A DNA stretch of 36,817 nt from an uncultured Planctomyces sp. (GTDB lineage: Bacteria; Planctomycetota; Planctomycetia; Planctomycetales; Planctomycetaceae), in contig CALDJX010000668.1 of assembly GCA_937899075.1 (NCBI GenBank), positions 1 through 36,817 on the forward strand, read 5' to 3'. Both the position numbers and the translations under genes were made by a program. The notes below the pieces were generated by a model. The model did no database searches. It saw only the letters and a list, made by a program, of their open reading frames with translations, and had not been told where the DNA came from. Shown piece after piece: positions 24,354-34,206 of the stretch; the stretch's first letter is position 1, and each line of letters opens with the position of its first letter.

Positions 24354-25880
24354 TCAGTTCGCGGCCTGCGATTTCTTTCTCTTCTTTTGGGTTGCCGCCT
24401 TTGAATTCGGCTTGGCCGCACTCTGCTTCGCTGAAGACTCGCTTTTCCAGAGCACGATTTTGTCCGTGTCATTTTTTGAATCCGAACCGCTCGTACTTCG
24501 CCCGCCAGTGACTTCAGTCGTGAGCTGCGAAAGCAGGCGGTTCGCGATTTTTGGTTCCGCGGAGTAGAGGTTGGTTTGCTCGCCCGGGTCAGCGTCCAGG
24601 TCGTAGAGCTGCGCTTTGGGTGCCCCTTTCGGAACCTGTTTTTCGTTCGGCGACGACCAACCGCCTGAGCCGCGTGCGAGGATCAGTTTCCACTTGCCGG
24701 TTCGATAGGCGAAATGTCCGCTGAAGGAATGATGGATCACGCCTTCGCGAGTCGATACGATCGGCTCGCCTGACAACGCTGGCAGAAAACTGACGCTGTC
24801 TTCACAGGATGTTGCGGGAAAGTCCGCTCCGACGATCTCAGAGGCCGTGGCAAACAGATCAGTCAGGCAGATCAGTTGCTTGCTTGTCGAACCGGGGCGA
24901 ACTTTTCCAGGCCAGCGAACGATGAACGGAATGCGGTGTCCGCCGTCCCAGATGTCTGCTTTAGAGCCTCGCAGATGTGCGCTCACGAGATGCCCTTTTG
25001 CGGCCAGTCCTTTAATGTCGGCAGCCTTTGAGCAGCCATTGTCGCTGGTAAAGATGACCAGCGTGTTGTCGGTAAACCCGTGTTTCGCCAGGGCGGCTGA
25101 GACCTCGCCGACCACATTGTCAGTCTGCATGACGAAGTCGCCGTATGAACCCAGTCCGCTTTTGCCCTGCCAGTCCGGCGACGGAACGATCGGTGTGTGA
25201 GGCGAGCCGAGCGGCAGATAGAGAAAGAACGGCTGGTCATTGCCCGCTCGCGACTCGATGTACTCGACGCTTTTCTTTGTCAGTCGAGGCAGCATGTTGA
25301 TTTCGTCGTCGTGCCCGATGACTCGGTCATTCTCGATGACGGCTTCCATGTTTCGAGCGTGATGAAAACCGTGGTAATAATCGAAGCCGCGATTGACTGG
25401 CCCGTCAGGGATCTTCGCTCCGATCGGCGGAGTCTGGTGCTCCTTCTGTGTGTACTGCTCGCCGGTTTTCGGATCGAGGTATTCGAAGTTCAAATGCCAC
25501 TTTCCAATCGCCGCGGTTGCGTAGCCCTGTGTTTTCAAGAAACCTGCGACGGTCGGACGTTTCGCCTCGATAAGACTCGGGGCGAAGCCAGTGACCACAC
25601 CTTTCTGAAGCCAGGTCCGCCAACTGTAGCGGCCGGTCATGATTCCGTAGCGGGTCGGCGAGCAGACCGACGAACCGGAATGAGCATCCGTGAAGATCAT
25701 CCCTTCCGACGCCAGTCGGTCGGCGTTTGGTGTGGGGATTTTACTGGTTGCTGGAGCCAGACACTGAACGTCTCCGTAGCCGAGATCGTCGCAGATGATG
25801 TAAACAATGTTCGGCTTATCGCCTGCAAAAGCTGACGAACAAAGCAGGCACAAAAGCGCAGCACAGGAAGCAGATTTCAT
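24354..25880 (-). CDS. Secreted arylsulfatase A-type sulfatase
   Basis: A 508-residue protein with a signal peptide (MKSASCAALLCLLCSSAFAG). The metal-binding start NIVYIICDDLGYGD is followed by C73-S-P-T-R77, the formylglycine site; WHLNFEYLDP and VIFTSDNGCSK are further conserved blocks. The C-terminal tail is Lys/Gln/Ala-rich (residues about 470-508) and probably disordered. It should hydrolyse sulfate esters, probably on a polysaccharide, outside the cytoplasm. A gene for the EF-hand SGNH-like protein lies 79 bases upstream on the same strand and may share its transcript. Confidence 0.93.
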   Translation of the reverse strand: MKSASCAALLCLLCSSAFAGDKPNIVYIICDDLGYGDVQCLAPATSKIPTPNADRLASEGMIFTDAHSGSSVCSPTRYGIMTGRYSWRTWLQKGVVTGFAPSLIEAKRPTVAGFLKTQGYATAAIGKWHLNFEYLDPKTGEQYTQKEHQTPPIGAKIPDGPVNRGFDYYHGFHHARNMEAVIENDRVIGHDDEINMLPRLTKKSVEYIESRAGNDQPFFLYLPLGSPHTPIVPSPDWQGKSGLGSYGDFVMQTDNVVGEVSAALAKHGFTDNTLVIFTSDNGCSKAADIKGLAAKGHLVSAHLRGSKADIWDGGHRIPFIVRWPGKVRPGSTSKQLICLTDLFATASEIVGADFPATSCEDSVSFLPALSGEPIVSTREGVIHHSFSGHFAYRTGKWKLILARGSGGWSSPNEKQVPKGAPKAQLYDLDADPGEQTNLYSAEPKIANRLLSQLTTEVTGGRSTSGSDSKNDTDKIVLWKSESSAKQSAAKPNSKAATQKKRKKSQAAN

Positions 25881-25959
25881 AACAATTCCATGACCTGACG
25901 AGAAGCTGGTATTTCAGAGTTGAGTATTGCTGACGCCGTTTCATCGATATTTCAGGCGG

Positions 25960-27165
25960 CTAGTCACGATTGTCCGAGATTCCGTCACGATTCTTATCAA
26001 CGTGGCCCGAAAGCGGATTTTCGATGACGGCCTGCCAGGCGATCTTGCGAAACACGCGATCGAGTTCGCGGCTCGGGTACCCGGATTGCGTTCTGAAAGC
26101 GACGTCGCCGTTGATCAACTCGGGCGAGCGACCGTACATCGTGGCGTAGAAAACGTAGCCTTCCAGGTTTCCAAATCCCGGCCCGAGATGACCAAGCCGA
26201 TCCCGCCACAACGATCGTTCTTTCTGGCCGACATACTGGTGGACCCCTTCGACGCCCGGCAGCTCCCCTCGGCGATAAGCCTGCACGGCCAGCACCATCG
26301 CGTCCGACGTTGGCAGTACGAAAATCTTGTCAGGGTAGGAGTTGTTGAGCGTGCCGATCAGCGTTTCATAAGTCGCGTGTTTTTCTTTGCCCAGCCGGAT
26401 GAAAAGTTCCGATGTAAGTTCCTCTTCCTTCGTGGGAATTTCGTCCAGCTGGTCGAGTTGCGGCCACGCGTCGGACAGGTAGAACTTCATCTTCGGGTTG
26501 TACTTCAGGCAGAAATCGATCCAGCAGGAATAGTATTCCGGGCGGTCCTGAAAATACGGTCCCCACATCATGGCGTCCCACTCGGCGTTGGCGATCGAAG
26601 CCAGCAGCTTCGGAACCGGCTTTCCGTCGAACTGAAAGATGCCGTTCTCCTGCTCCCACTTGTACCTCGCGCTGCCCGTCATTCCGCCGCCCGTGTGCGT
26701 GAACAAGGGCGGTGGTTCAAGCCCCGCTGCCTGGGCAATCAGAGGAAACGTCTGATACCCCGGTGCCATAAAGCTGTGACCAGTTCCCACGATTCGCAGC
26801 GAGCCGTCTTTCGGTTTCGGGTAAGAGGTCACCGCACGTTGGTTCCCTCGGATTGTCGCCGTGTAAACCGTGGCGATTTCTTCGGGAGTGCGATACGACA
26901 CCGCGTGATCGGGAAATCGGTCAGCTTCCCAGCCGGGATCGACTTTGAACGTCGACGGTGCCCCTCGCCGTGCGGAGCCTTTCTGCAACTTTGCACGAAA
27001 ATCGTTGGCTTCCTCAGCGGTGAGCTTTCCGTCTTTGTTGACGTCTGCCGCCGGGAACTGTTTCAGCCATTGCGCCAACTGTTTTGCAGAGGGCGGAGCA
27101 CCAATAGTCAGACCACAAAAACTGAGCAGGACCAGCAGCGTCAGCAGGATGAGTCGTCTTTTCAT
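25960..27165 (-). CDS. Secreted SGNH-like protein with EF-hand motifs
   Basis: Starting at ATG 27165 the protein is 401 residues with a signal peptide (MKRRLILLTLLVLLSFCGLT); the frame is open to 27300, but that part lacks a signal. Residues 41-52 (DVNKDGKLTAEE) are a canonical EF-hand calcium loop, and the C-terminal end has another Asp-rich calcium-type stretch (DKNRDGISD, about 390-398). Between them GTGHSF at 127-132 looks like a diverged SGNH nucleophile block and a hydrolase-like domain follows. The substrate is unknown; position between two secreted sulfatases suggests polysaccharide work. The upstream region is divergent with the plus-strand sulfatase. Confidence 0.7.
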   Translation of the reverse strand: MKRRLILLTLLVLLSFCGLTIGAPPSAKQLAQWLKQFPAADVNKDGKLTAEEANDFRAKLQKGSARRGAPSTFKVDPGWEADRFPDHAVSYRTPEEIATVYTATIRGNQRAVTSYPKPKDGSLRIVGTGHSFMAPGYQTFPLIAQAAGLEPPPLFTHTGGGMTGSARYKWEQENGIFQFDGKPVPKLLASIANAEWDAMMWGPYFQDRPEYYSCWIDFCLKYNPKMKFYLSDAWPQLDQLDEIPTKEEELTSELFIRLGKEKHATYETLIGTLNNSYPDKIFVLPTSDAMVLAVQAYRRGELPGVEGVHQYVGQKERSLWRDRLGHLGPGFGNLEGYVFYATMYGRSPELINGDVAFRTQSGYPSRELDRVFRKIAWQAVIENPLSGHVDKNRDGISDNRD

Positions 27166-27406
27166 GCCAGTTACTTCAAAACAAATTTGGTTGTTGGGAT
27201 TAGTGACGTGCGACGGCGGCGGGATGCGAAACTGCGAACGATGAATGTCCCAGGCTGCTGGATTCATTGCGTCGCAGGCCGCTGAGAATACCGGCTCCAC
27301 GCTCCTCGAACATCACAACGGGTGTTATGTTTCGAAGAATTCATTCTTGCCACCAGACTGTCCGACCGTTTGGAAAGTTCAATCCACCGTGAGTACCGAA
27401 ACAATC
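27166..27406. other. Divergent promoter region of EF-hand and sulfatase genes
   Basis: A gap of about 240 bases separates the two start codons and should hold both promoters. Open frames across it give unconvincing protein. I see no clear boxes or dyads. Shared regulation is possible but not shown. Confidence 0.3.
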
Positions 27407-28981
27407 ATGTTCAGAACATTGACTCTTCAAATTCTTACAACGTTTCTCGTTTCGTTGTGCGGCCAATTGTGCCTTGCCGCTGAGCGGCCAAACATCATCG
27501 TGATTTACACCGATGATCAGGGCTTTGGGGATGCCAGTTGTCTGAACCCTGACGCGAAGTTTCAAACGCCGAATCTCGATCGGTTGGCGGCTGAAGGAAT
27601 TCGATTCACGAATGCTCATTGCTCGGACACGGTTTGCACGCCCTCTCGGTACGGGCTGTTGACGGGGCGCTATAGCTGGCGGACGACGATGAAAACCGGC
27701 GTGATGAATGCCGAGGGGAAATGTCTGATCGAAGACGGACGCATGACGCTCGCGTCGCTGCTTCGCGATCAAGGCTACGAAACGGCGATGGTCGGGAAGT
27801 GGCACCTGGGCATGGACTTTCCTGGTGACGCGGGAAATCGAGACTGGACTCAGCCTGTTCGCGACATGCCGCTCGACAAAGGGTTCGACTACTTCTACGG
27901 GATTCCCGCGTCGCTCAATTATGGAGTCCTTGCCTGGTTCGAAGGCCGTCACGCGAAGGTGCCTCCGACGGTCTTCACTGCCAAGAAACCAAACAAGCGG
28001 CACGTCGATTATCGCATCATGCCGCCGTATCAGAATTCGCCCGCTGAGACTAAGAAGGTGCTCGGAAAACCAGGGATGGAAGTCGCGCCGGACTTTATCG
28101 ACAACCAGTGCCTGACTCGATTCACAAACAAAGCCATCGAGTGGATGTCCGGCAAGACGGCCGCCGCGAAGGAAGGCAAGCCGTTCTTTGTTTACCTGCC
28201 GTTCACCTCGCCGCACTATCCGGTTTGCCCGTTGCCCGAATTTCACGGCAAAGGCGATTGCGGTGGGTATGGCGAGTTCGTGATCGAGACCGACTACCAC
28301 GTTGGTCGAATTCTCGATTTTCTCAGCAAGTCCGGTCTGGATGAAAACACGATGATCGTTTTCTCCAGCGACAACGGCCCGGAAAAGTCATGGGAGCAGC
28401 GCATCGACGACTTCGGTCATCACAGCAGCGGCCCTTATCGAGGCGGCAAACGCGACATTTACGAAGGCGGCCATCGAGTTCCGTTTTTTGTCCGCTGGCC
28501 AGGCGGCATCTTTTCGCCCGGCCGCGGTTTCAGTGGTCTGGTCGGACAAACTGATCTGCTGGCGACATTTGCGAAAATCACCGGAGCGACGCTGCCTGAC
28601 AACGCCGGCGAAGACAGTCAGAGCTTCGCAACCGTCCTGAAGAATCCAGTATCTAATTTTTCTCGACGGCCGATCATCAGTCACGGGGCCAACGGCCAGT
28701 TCGCCATCACGGCGGGTTCGATGAAACTGATCATGCCTCACCGCAAGGCGCAAGGCGAACTGTACGACCTGTCTGCCGATCCTGCCGAAACGAAAAACCT
28801 GGCAAACGAGATGCCTGACGTCGGCTTCAGGCTGATGCAACAACTCACCGACATCGTCTGCAACGGCCGCACGACCCCCGGTGTAAAACAACCAAACGAT
28901 ACCGGCTACTGGAACGACCTCACCTGGCTCAGCGAAGCTCGTTACAACAACCTGACCACGCGTCGTGATTCCGGGAAATGA
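27407..28981 (+). CDS. Secreted arylsulfatase
   Basis: From ATG 27407 the product is 524 residues with a signal peptide (MFRTLTLQILTTFLVSLCGQ); GTG 27389 is another possible start. NIIVIYTDDQGFGD begins the metal-binding core, C77-T-P-S-R81 is the formylglycine site, and WHLGMDFPGD and VFSSDNGPEKSW are further conserved blocks. It resembles exported polysaccharide sulfatases. It diverges from the EF-hand SGNH-like gene and converges on the sialidase-like gene, with 46 bases between stops. Confidence 0.94.
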   Translation: MFRTLTLQILTTFLVSLCGQLCLAAERPNIIVIYTDDQGFGDASCLNPDAKFQTPNLDRLAAEGIRFTNAHCSDTVCTPSRYGLLTGRYSWRTTMKTGVMNAEGKCLIEDGRMTLASLLRDQGYETAMVGKWHLGMDFPGDAGNRDWTQPVRDMPLDKGFDYFYGIPASLNYGVLAWFEGRHAKVPPTVFTAKKPNKRHVDYRIMPPYQNSPAETKKVLGKPGMEVAPDFIDNQCLTRFTNKAIEWMSGKTAAAKEGKPFFVYLPFTSPHYPVCPLPEFHGKGDCGGYGEFVIETDYHVGRILDFLSKSGLDENTMIVFSSDNGPEKSWEQRIDDFGHHSSGPYRGGKRDIYEGGHRVPFFVRWPGGIFSPGRGFSGLVGQTDLLATFAKITGATLPDNAGEDSQSFATVLKNPVSNFSRRPIISHGANGQFAITAGSMKLIMPHRKAQGELYDLSADPAETKNLANEMPDVGFRLMQQLTDIVCNGRTTPGVKQPNDTGYWNDLTWLSEARYNNLTTRRDSGK

Positions 28982-29027
28982 TGGCGCCGTTTCGGAATCG
29001 CACTTTGACCGTTCGAAGCGCGACTTG

Positions 29028-30059
29028 TCACAAGCCGGGGATTCGGACCCTGGCCAGATAGATGCTGGTCTTTGCTTCGTGTGAGGAGTAGTAGCTGACC
29101 CAGAGCAGTCCTTCATGCAGGATAAGGCCGGCGTAGCTGGTGTCTCCGCCGGACGGGAGTTTCAGGACCTCAGTCAGTTTCCCGTTCTTCGGATCGAGCC
29201 AGGACAGCGACGTTCGCGCGCCGCCGTCGTAAAGGCGAGTGGCCGCCAGAATGCGACCGTCGGGCAACTGAATCATGTTCGGCCCACCGATGCGGAGATT
29301 GAGGTCTCGCCATTTCCAATCGGTATAAGGCGGTGAAGCCGTCCCGAGTTGCGCCATTTTGTCGCCGGTCTCATGCCGCAGCAGACACAACGCCGAATGA
29401 TCTTTCATGAACAGGATGGTGTCTTCTCCGCAACCTGCCGGTGCCGAAAGCTGCTCGACGAGCGTTTCGAAATCTCTGCCATCTTTCGAACGGTAAAGCC
29501 GCAGCGTTCGTTGAGTTCGGTCACGGTTCGTGGCGTAGCCCATGGTGTAAGCCGTGTTGTTGTGCCACTGAGTTCTCCACAACCAGAAACCTGGATCGCC
29601 GATCTGTTCGCCTTCCGTCCAGGTGTGACCGTCGTCCGACGAGAACCAGACCATCGAGTAATAGCGAACGTCGGCGTCCGCGATCATGCCGGCGCCGTTC
29701 AGCATCAAACGTCCGTCCGGAGTCGTCGTCAGCTTGGCATCCCGCAGGTCGTACTTCGGCGACGTGACGAGCGCCCTCGATTTCCAGGTTTCGCCGTCGT
29801 CGGAAACGATCACTCGTAACGCACCGTCCGGTGAGACGTGGGCCGACCCTTCTCGAAACACGCAGTACCAGCGGTCCTTGTACCGAAGCAAATCCGTGAA
29901 CGCATTGTGCTTTGCCTTGTCCCAGATCTTTCGAGCTTCGACCAGCACTGGTTCGTTCGATGTTGCAGTCTGATCTTTCGCCAGAGTGGCGGCTGCCGGC
30001 AACGTCAGGCCGATCGAAGTCAGACTGGCCAGTATCAGAGGAATTCGTTGACAGCTCAT
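29028..30059 (-). CDS. Secreted sialidase-like (exo-alpha-sialidase) beta-propeller
   Basis: A 343-residue protein with a signal peptide (hydrophobic residues 6-26). Two Asp-box motifs, SDDGETW (86-92) and SDDGHTW (141-147), and a weaker third (SKDGRDFE) mark the six-bladed sialidase fold. An RxP-like motif and the arginine triad of true neuraminidases cannot be confirmed by eye, so the substrate could be a sugar other than sialic acid. It follows the four-domain fusion gene by 60 bases on the same strand and may be the last gene of that operon. Confidence 0.82.
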   Translation of the reverse strand: MSCQRIPLILASLTSIGLTLPAAATLAKDQTATSNEPVLVEARKIWDKAKHNAFTDLLRYKDRWYCVFREGSAHVSPDGALRVIVSDDGETWKSRALVTSPKYDLRDAKLTTTPDGRLMLNGAGMIADADVRYYSMVWFSSDDGHTWTEGEQIGDPGFWLWRTQWHNNTAYTMGYATNRDRTQRTLRLYRSKDGRDFETLVEQLSAPAGCGEDTILFMKDHSALCLLRHETGDKMAQLGTASPPYTDWKWRDLNLRIGGPNMIQLPDGRILAATRLYDGGARTSLSWLDPKNGKLTEVLKLPSGGDTSYAGLILHEGLLWVSYYSSHEAKTSIYLARVRIPGL

Positions 30060-30119
30060 TCTTGTCCAATCGATTCTCAGTCTTAAGTGTGCAAATGAGT
30101 CAACCGGCGAAGGCTTCTT

Positions 30120-33032
30120 TCAACGAGCCCACGCGGCGCCGGGTTCGTCGACTCGGAATTTCACCAGACGCGTGTGTTCGACTTCTGTGACGTAGACGGT
30201 CTTGCCGTCCGGCCCGCCGAAACACAGATTGCTGGGACTAGATCCGAGGACGTTGATTTCCTGCAGGATTTCTCCCTGGGGTGACAGCTTGACGACGGTG
30301 CCTTTGCCGTAGCGTGCGACGTAGAGGTTGCCTTTGACATCGCAGCGATGGCCGTCGAATCCGTGGTTCTCAAACTTTTTGAATAGCCGTTTGTTCTTGA
30401 GCGTTTTGTCATCCGCGATCGTGAAGGCCCAGATGTTTCGTTGTTTGCTCTCGTTGACGTACAGCGTCTTGCCGTCGGGGCTGACTTCGATTCCGTTGGT
30501 GGTGCCCATGTCCGGCGCCACCAGACCGGTGGTTCCGTCGGCGTCGATCCGCCAGACCTGTCCGGTACTTTCAGCCCAGTTCGGGTCGCTGGCCCAGAGC
30601 GTTCCGTCAGGACCGATGGCCAGATCGTTGGGCTGATTCATCTTCGAGTTGTGGGCGAGCGTCGTGATTTTTCGATCGCTCGGATCAATTCGGAGAATGT
30701 TGTGTTGTGCATAGTCGGCGACAAACATCGTTCCGTCTTTGCCGAAGCGGATCCCGTTTCCGACGCTGCCTTCGGGAAGCGTCACGAAAATGTCGCCGAC
30801 GCCGTTGCCTCGAACCCGCCCGATCGTCCCTTGCTGACCGAAGTTGACTGCGAAGATATCACCGTCAGCGTTGCAGGCCGGTCCTTCGATGCCCGTGGTG
30901 AACTCACCGGGCAGCGTCAGTGGCCGAGCCACAAACAGCGGTTCCTGCGGGGCGTAGACGATGTCCGATGCTCCGCCGAACTTTGCTGGCAACGGCATGT
31001 TTGAAAAATCCTCGCCCTTGCCAACCCGGTGCTGCCATTTTCCGTGAAGCGGAAGCGTCCAGTTCCCCTTGGAAAACAAACTGGGGGAGGGAACCAAGCC
31101 CGCGCCGCCAGGAACTTTCACCGTGAAGAGATTGGCATCGCCGACGGTCAAAAGGTCACTCGTAATTACAGCCGTACCCTTTGTGAAAGGTACGGACTTT
31201 CCATCAACGAAGACTCCGTCGATCTTTGCAGTCACGTCCGTCTTGAAGAGCAGTCCGTTGCCTGTCCAGCCTTCCGGGATTCGGACGACGCAGCGGTACC
31301 AGGAAACTTCATCGGGAATCACTGGCGGGACGGGATCAGTTCGGCGGCGCGTAGGAACTTCGACCGTTACCCAGTGGTTCTCAGACTCGCGCGGTGAATC
31401 CGACGGCTTAACGGTGGGTGGTTGATCGAGTCCGACGGCCCAGTGGATCCCGTTCAGCAGGAGTTGCTGAAAGTGTTGATTTGAAAAATCCTTCGGGTGT
31501 CCCAGCGAGGTGTAAAACGACCGGCCGCCGTCGGCTCGCTGGTAAGTCCATGCGACCGGTTCTGCTGGGTGGCCCTCGGCCGATCCTGTTGCCAGAACAG
31601 TCGTGCCTGTGGCCAACGGCAGAACGTTGTACAGCGAGTAACCCTGTTCGAACGGCGCATTCGAGACCGTATTCAGAATCGGATGAAGCAATTCCTTGTC
31701 TGCCTGGATCGTTGACACAAGGCTGTTGCCAAGGTGCCCGTGATAGTTGCCTCCGAAAACTTCCGCATCGAACTCAGGCCAGTCTGCATAGCCCTCCGGC
31801 GTGTTCTTTTTGCCCAGTGAGAAAGCATGACTGGCGGTTCGAATCCCGATTACGGGCTTTCCGACCGCCACGAAATCTCGAACCATCTGCATGTCTTCAG
31901 GCGGGAGAACTCGTCGACGAACGCTGATCAGGACTGCGTCCGCGTCTTTGATTGCCGACAGGCTGGGAATGCTGTGCCGTTCGCGGTCGCTGCCGAATAC
32001 GGTTGTGACTCGGAAGTGCGTTCCGAGATGCTGCAGCGCGAACTTCGGCAACGAGGAATTTGTTTCGTACTCGTCTTCCGCCATCACGATCACCAGATGA
32101 GGCCGCCGGTCTTCCGCAAATTGAAACGGCACTCCGCCGATGATCTGATCGCTGGAAATCGTCGGGCAGATGAATCGTTCGACATGAGAAACGACCAGAT
32201 CAGTCGCCGTCAGATGACTGACGTACGGCCAGCTTTTCGGGCTGTACATGACGTCGGTCATGTCGCGCATCAGGACGACGTTCTTCCCGTTGCGAGACAT
32301 CTGCCGCAGTCCGAACGGTCGGCCAAGCACGCACATGTTGAGATGCACGCCGGTCAGGATCACATTCTTGATTCCGCGTGATTCCAGAATGTTCCAGACT
32401 TCGTCGCCGCGATCGCTGATGAAGTCGTGGTCCGCGTCGATGGTGATCAGCTTTGATTGAGTCTTCCACGGCGTGCCAGGATTTCGTCCCAGAGCTTTCA
32501 ACTGAGCGGCCCACTTTGCGTGCTCTGCCGGATCATCGTCCTCGCCGCCGTCTGACTGGTCGACCGGGTAGGCGGCCCGCTCTTCGGTGGGAATGACCGA
32601 GCACCACGTGCCGACTTCGTGAGGAACCCACGCTGCTTTCGGAGCGGAGGCCGCGCGTTGCCTTGCGGCATGACCCTCGTAGGCCGGCATGCAGTCGCTG
32701 GGCGAGTGGATGATCGTGACGCCTTGCGACCTTGCCTCATTGAGAACCGCATTCAGCCTCGGTGCAAACTGTTCAAGACGCCTGACCGCATTCAGGCAGT
32801 GGTGAAGATCCCAGACATCGCAAACCACGATGGCTGTCTCTTCAGGTTTCCAATCCTGCTGCCGCGTGAACTGATGAAAGCGACCGCTGCCGGCGCTCGA
32901 CTCAAGCTGATACCGCAGCTTCAGAGGAATCGTTTTTTTTGCGGAGTCTTCGGCCTCGGTTGTCCGAACCGCGAATGCGATGCCGAATATAATGGCCAGA
33001 AAGCTGAGGGGCCTGCGACTTCTTAAAAGCAT
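30120..33032 (-). CDS. Isochorismatase-like / ThuA-like / SMP-30-like fusion protein
   Basis: A 970-residue exported protein (signal peptide, hydrophobic residues 9-25). Domain 1, about 60-290, is isochorismatase-like: VVCDVWD with Asp72 and TGVHLNMCVLGRPFG with the likely nucleophile Cys234. Domain 2, about 310-535, is ThuA-like (HLVIVMAEDEYETN, GKPVIGIRTASHAF, GGNYHGHLG). Domain 3, about 550-700, is beta-rich and resembles a sugar-binding jelly roll. Domain 4, about 705-965, is an SMP-30/gluconolactonase-like propeller (NQPNDLAIGPDGTLWASDPN). ThuA and SMP-30 proteins are linked to sugar and lactone metabolism; combination with a cysteine hydrolase in one exported chain is unusual. It follows the serine hydrolase gene by 13 bases. 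Confidence 0.87.
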   Translation of the reverse strand: MLLRSRRPLSFLAIIFGIAFAVRTTEAEDSAKKTIPLKLRYQLESSAGSGRFHQFTRQQDWKPEETAIVVCDVWDLHHCLNAVRRLEQFAPRLNAVLNEARSQGVTIIHSPSDCMPAYEGHAARQRAASAPKAAWVPHEVGTWCSVIPTEERAAYPVDQSDGGEDDDPAEHAKWAAQLKALGRNPGTPWKTQSKLITIDADHDFISDRGDEVWNILESRGIKNVILTGVHLNMCVLGRPFGLRQMSRNGKNVVLMRDMTDVMYSPKSWPYVSHLTATDLVVSHVERFICPTISSDQIIGGVPFQFAEDRRPHLVIVMAEDEYETNSSLPKFALQHLGTHFRVTTVFGSDRERHSIPSLSAIKDADAVLISVRRRVLPPEDMQMVRDFVAVGKPVIGIRTASHAFSLGKKNTPEGYADWPEFDAEVFGGNYHGHLGNSLVSTIQADKELLHPILNTVSNAPFEQGYSLYNVLPLATGTTVLATGSAEGHPAEPVAWTYQRADGGRSFYTSLGHPKDFSNQHFQQLLLNGIHWAVGLDQPPTVKPSDSPRESENHWVTVEVPTRRRTDPVPPVIPDEVSWYRCVVRIPEGWTGNGLLFKTDVTAKIDGVFVDGKSVPFTKGTAVITSDLLTVGDANLFTVKVPGGAGLVPSPSLFSKGNWTLPLHGKWQHRVGKGEDFSNMPLPAKFGGASDIVYAPQEPLFVARPLTLPGEFTTGIEGPACNADGDIFAVNFGQQGTIGRVRGNGVGDIFVTLPEGSVGNGIRFGKDGTMFVADYAQHNILRIDPSDRKITTLAHNSKMNQPNDLAIGPDGTLWASDPNWAESTGQVWRIDADGTTGLVAPDMGTTNGIEVSPDGKTLYVNESKQRNIWAFTIADDKTLKNKRLFKKFENHGFDGHRCDVKGNLYVARYGKGTVVKLSPQGEILQEINVLGSSPSNLCFGGPDGKTVYVTEVEHTRLVKFRVDEPGAAWAR

Positions 33033-33045
33033 CTGCGTCGTCCCT

Positions 33046-34158
33046 TTATTTACGGTTCTGCGGAGCCGCTTTCATCAGCAGGCTCCAGAACTCAACGTCA
33101 AATTTCGTTTGGCCAATGACTTCCGGATTGTCGCCCAGGCGTGTCACGACAACGTCCAACGACGGCACGACGTAACACTTCCGGCCGCGAGCTCCCAACG
33201 CCGCCACCAAATCAGCAGGAGCCTCGGGATTCAGTGGCCCTCGAAGACGACGCTGACTGGGAAGCGTCGCGGCCTGGCCGTTCAGCCACCACAGGTATCC
33301 GTAGGCAGGGTTCATCTTCTGAGACGGGGCCAAGGCGTTTCGCAGGTAATCCTTGTCGCCCAGAATTGTCGAGCTTTCCCATCGGCCGTTTGCAAGGACC
33401 AGAAGTCCGAAACGAGCGAGGTCGCGAGCCGTCGTCGCGAAACCGAGTTTGTTCGTTTCCGGCGGGCTTAGCCTGGCAAGCCGTCTTTCGATCCATCGAG
33501 AATCGTTCATGCCGAGCGGCTTTGTCAGCCAGGCTTTGGTCAGTTCATTGGGAGTCATCTTTGCCGAGGCGGCAACGGCACGAACGCTCTGACTGTAAGC
33601 GTTGGTGTTGTATCGCCATTTCGTCCCAGGCGGATCGGCATACTGAAGTCGATCTGTCAGGCCGCTACTCATGGTGATCAGATGCCGAATCGTAATGCGG
33701 CTTTCCTGCTCGGCGGTCGCGTTCGACCAGCCCACTCCCAGATGGTCATGCACGGGATCCGAAAGTTTCAGTAGCTTCTTTTCCTGAGCGATTCCGACCA
33801 GCAGACTCGCAACGCTTTTCTGTACCGAAGCGACATCCTCGACGACCCGCCCTTGCGAGTCCTCTCCTTGAATCATTCCTCGATAAGCAAGTGACGGTTT
33901 TTCAACCGGCGCATATTTCTCTGACAGAATCCGCCCGCGATGAAGGATGACGACGCCTGACGATTTGCGAGACATCGCGAAGTCGACAGCCTGATCAAGA
34001 GCATCCGCATTCCATCCGACGGAAGCCGGATCAACCTTTTCCCATACCTTGGCTGTTGGGAAATACAGTTCTGGTTTGTCTGCCAGCGCGGGCCTGAGTC
34101 CGAGCGTGGCGATCGATACTGCAAACACAAATGTGACAAGCTTGCCGCGTCGAGACAC
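33046..34158 (-). CDS. Secreted serine hydrolase, beta-lactamase family
   Basis: A 370-residue protein with a signal peptide (LVTFVFAVSIATLGLRPALA). S111-V-Q-K114 is the SxxK nucleophile/lysine motif of class C beta-lactamase-like esterases, and YNTNAYS near residues 183-189 supplies the likely catalytic tyrosine. Such planctomycete proteins are usually esterases or peptidases of unknown substrate rather than true beta-lactamases. It is the first gene of a probable three-gene operon with the fusion protein and the sialidase-like protein. Confidence 0.88.
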   Translation of the reverse strand: MSRRGKLVTFVFAVSIATLGLRPALADKPELYFPTAKVWEKVDPASVGWNADALDQAVDFAMSRKSSGVVILHRGRILSEKYAPVEKPSLAYRGMIQGEDSQGRVVEDVASVQKSVASLLVGIAQEKKLLKLSDPVHDHLGVGWSNATAEQESRITIRHLITMSSGLTDRLQYADPPGTKWRYNTNAYSQSVRAVAASAKMTPNELTKAWLTKPLGMNDSRWIERRLARLSPPETNKLGFATTARDLARFGLLVLANGRWESSTILGDKDYLRNALAPSQKMNPAYGYLWWLNGQAATLPSQRRLRGPLNPEAPADLVAALGARGRKCYVVPSLDVVVTRLGDNPEVIGQTKFDVEFWSLLMKAAPQNRK

Positions 34159-34206
34159 TGGACGTTCCTCAGACTTTGGAACTCAAAGCCGCTACTGATT
34201 TCCGTG

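Noticed and set aside
33046-34158. True beta-lactamase
   Set aside because: Only the SxxK and a Tyr are visible; class C enzymes' third motif (KTG) cannot be found, and the context is hydrolytic genes.
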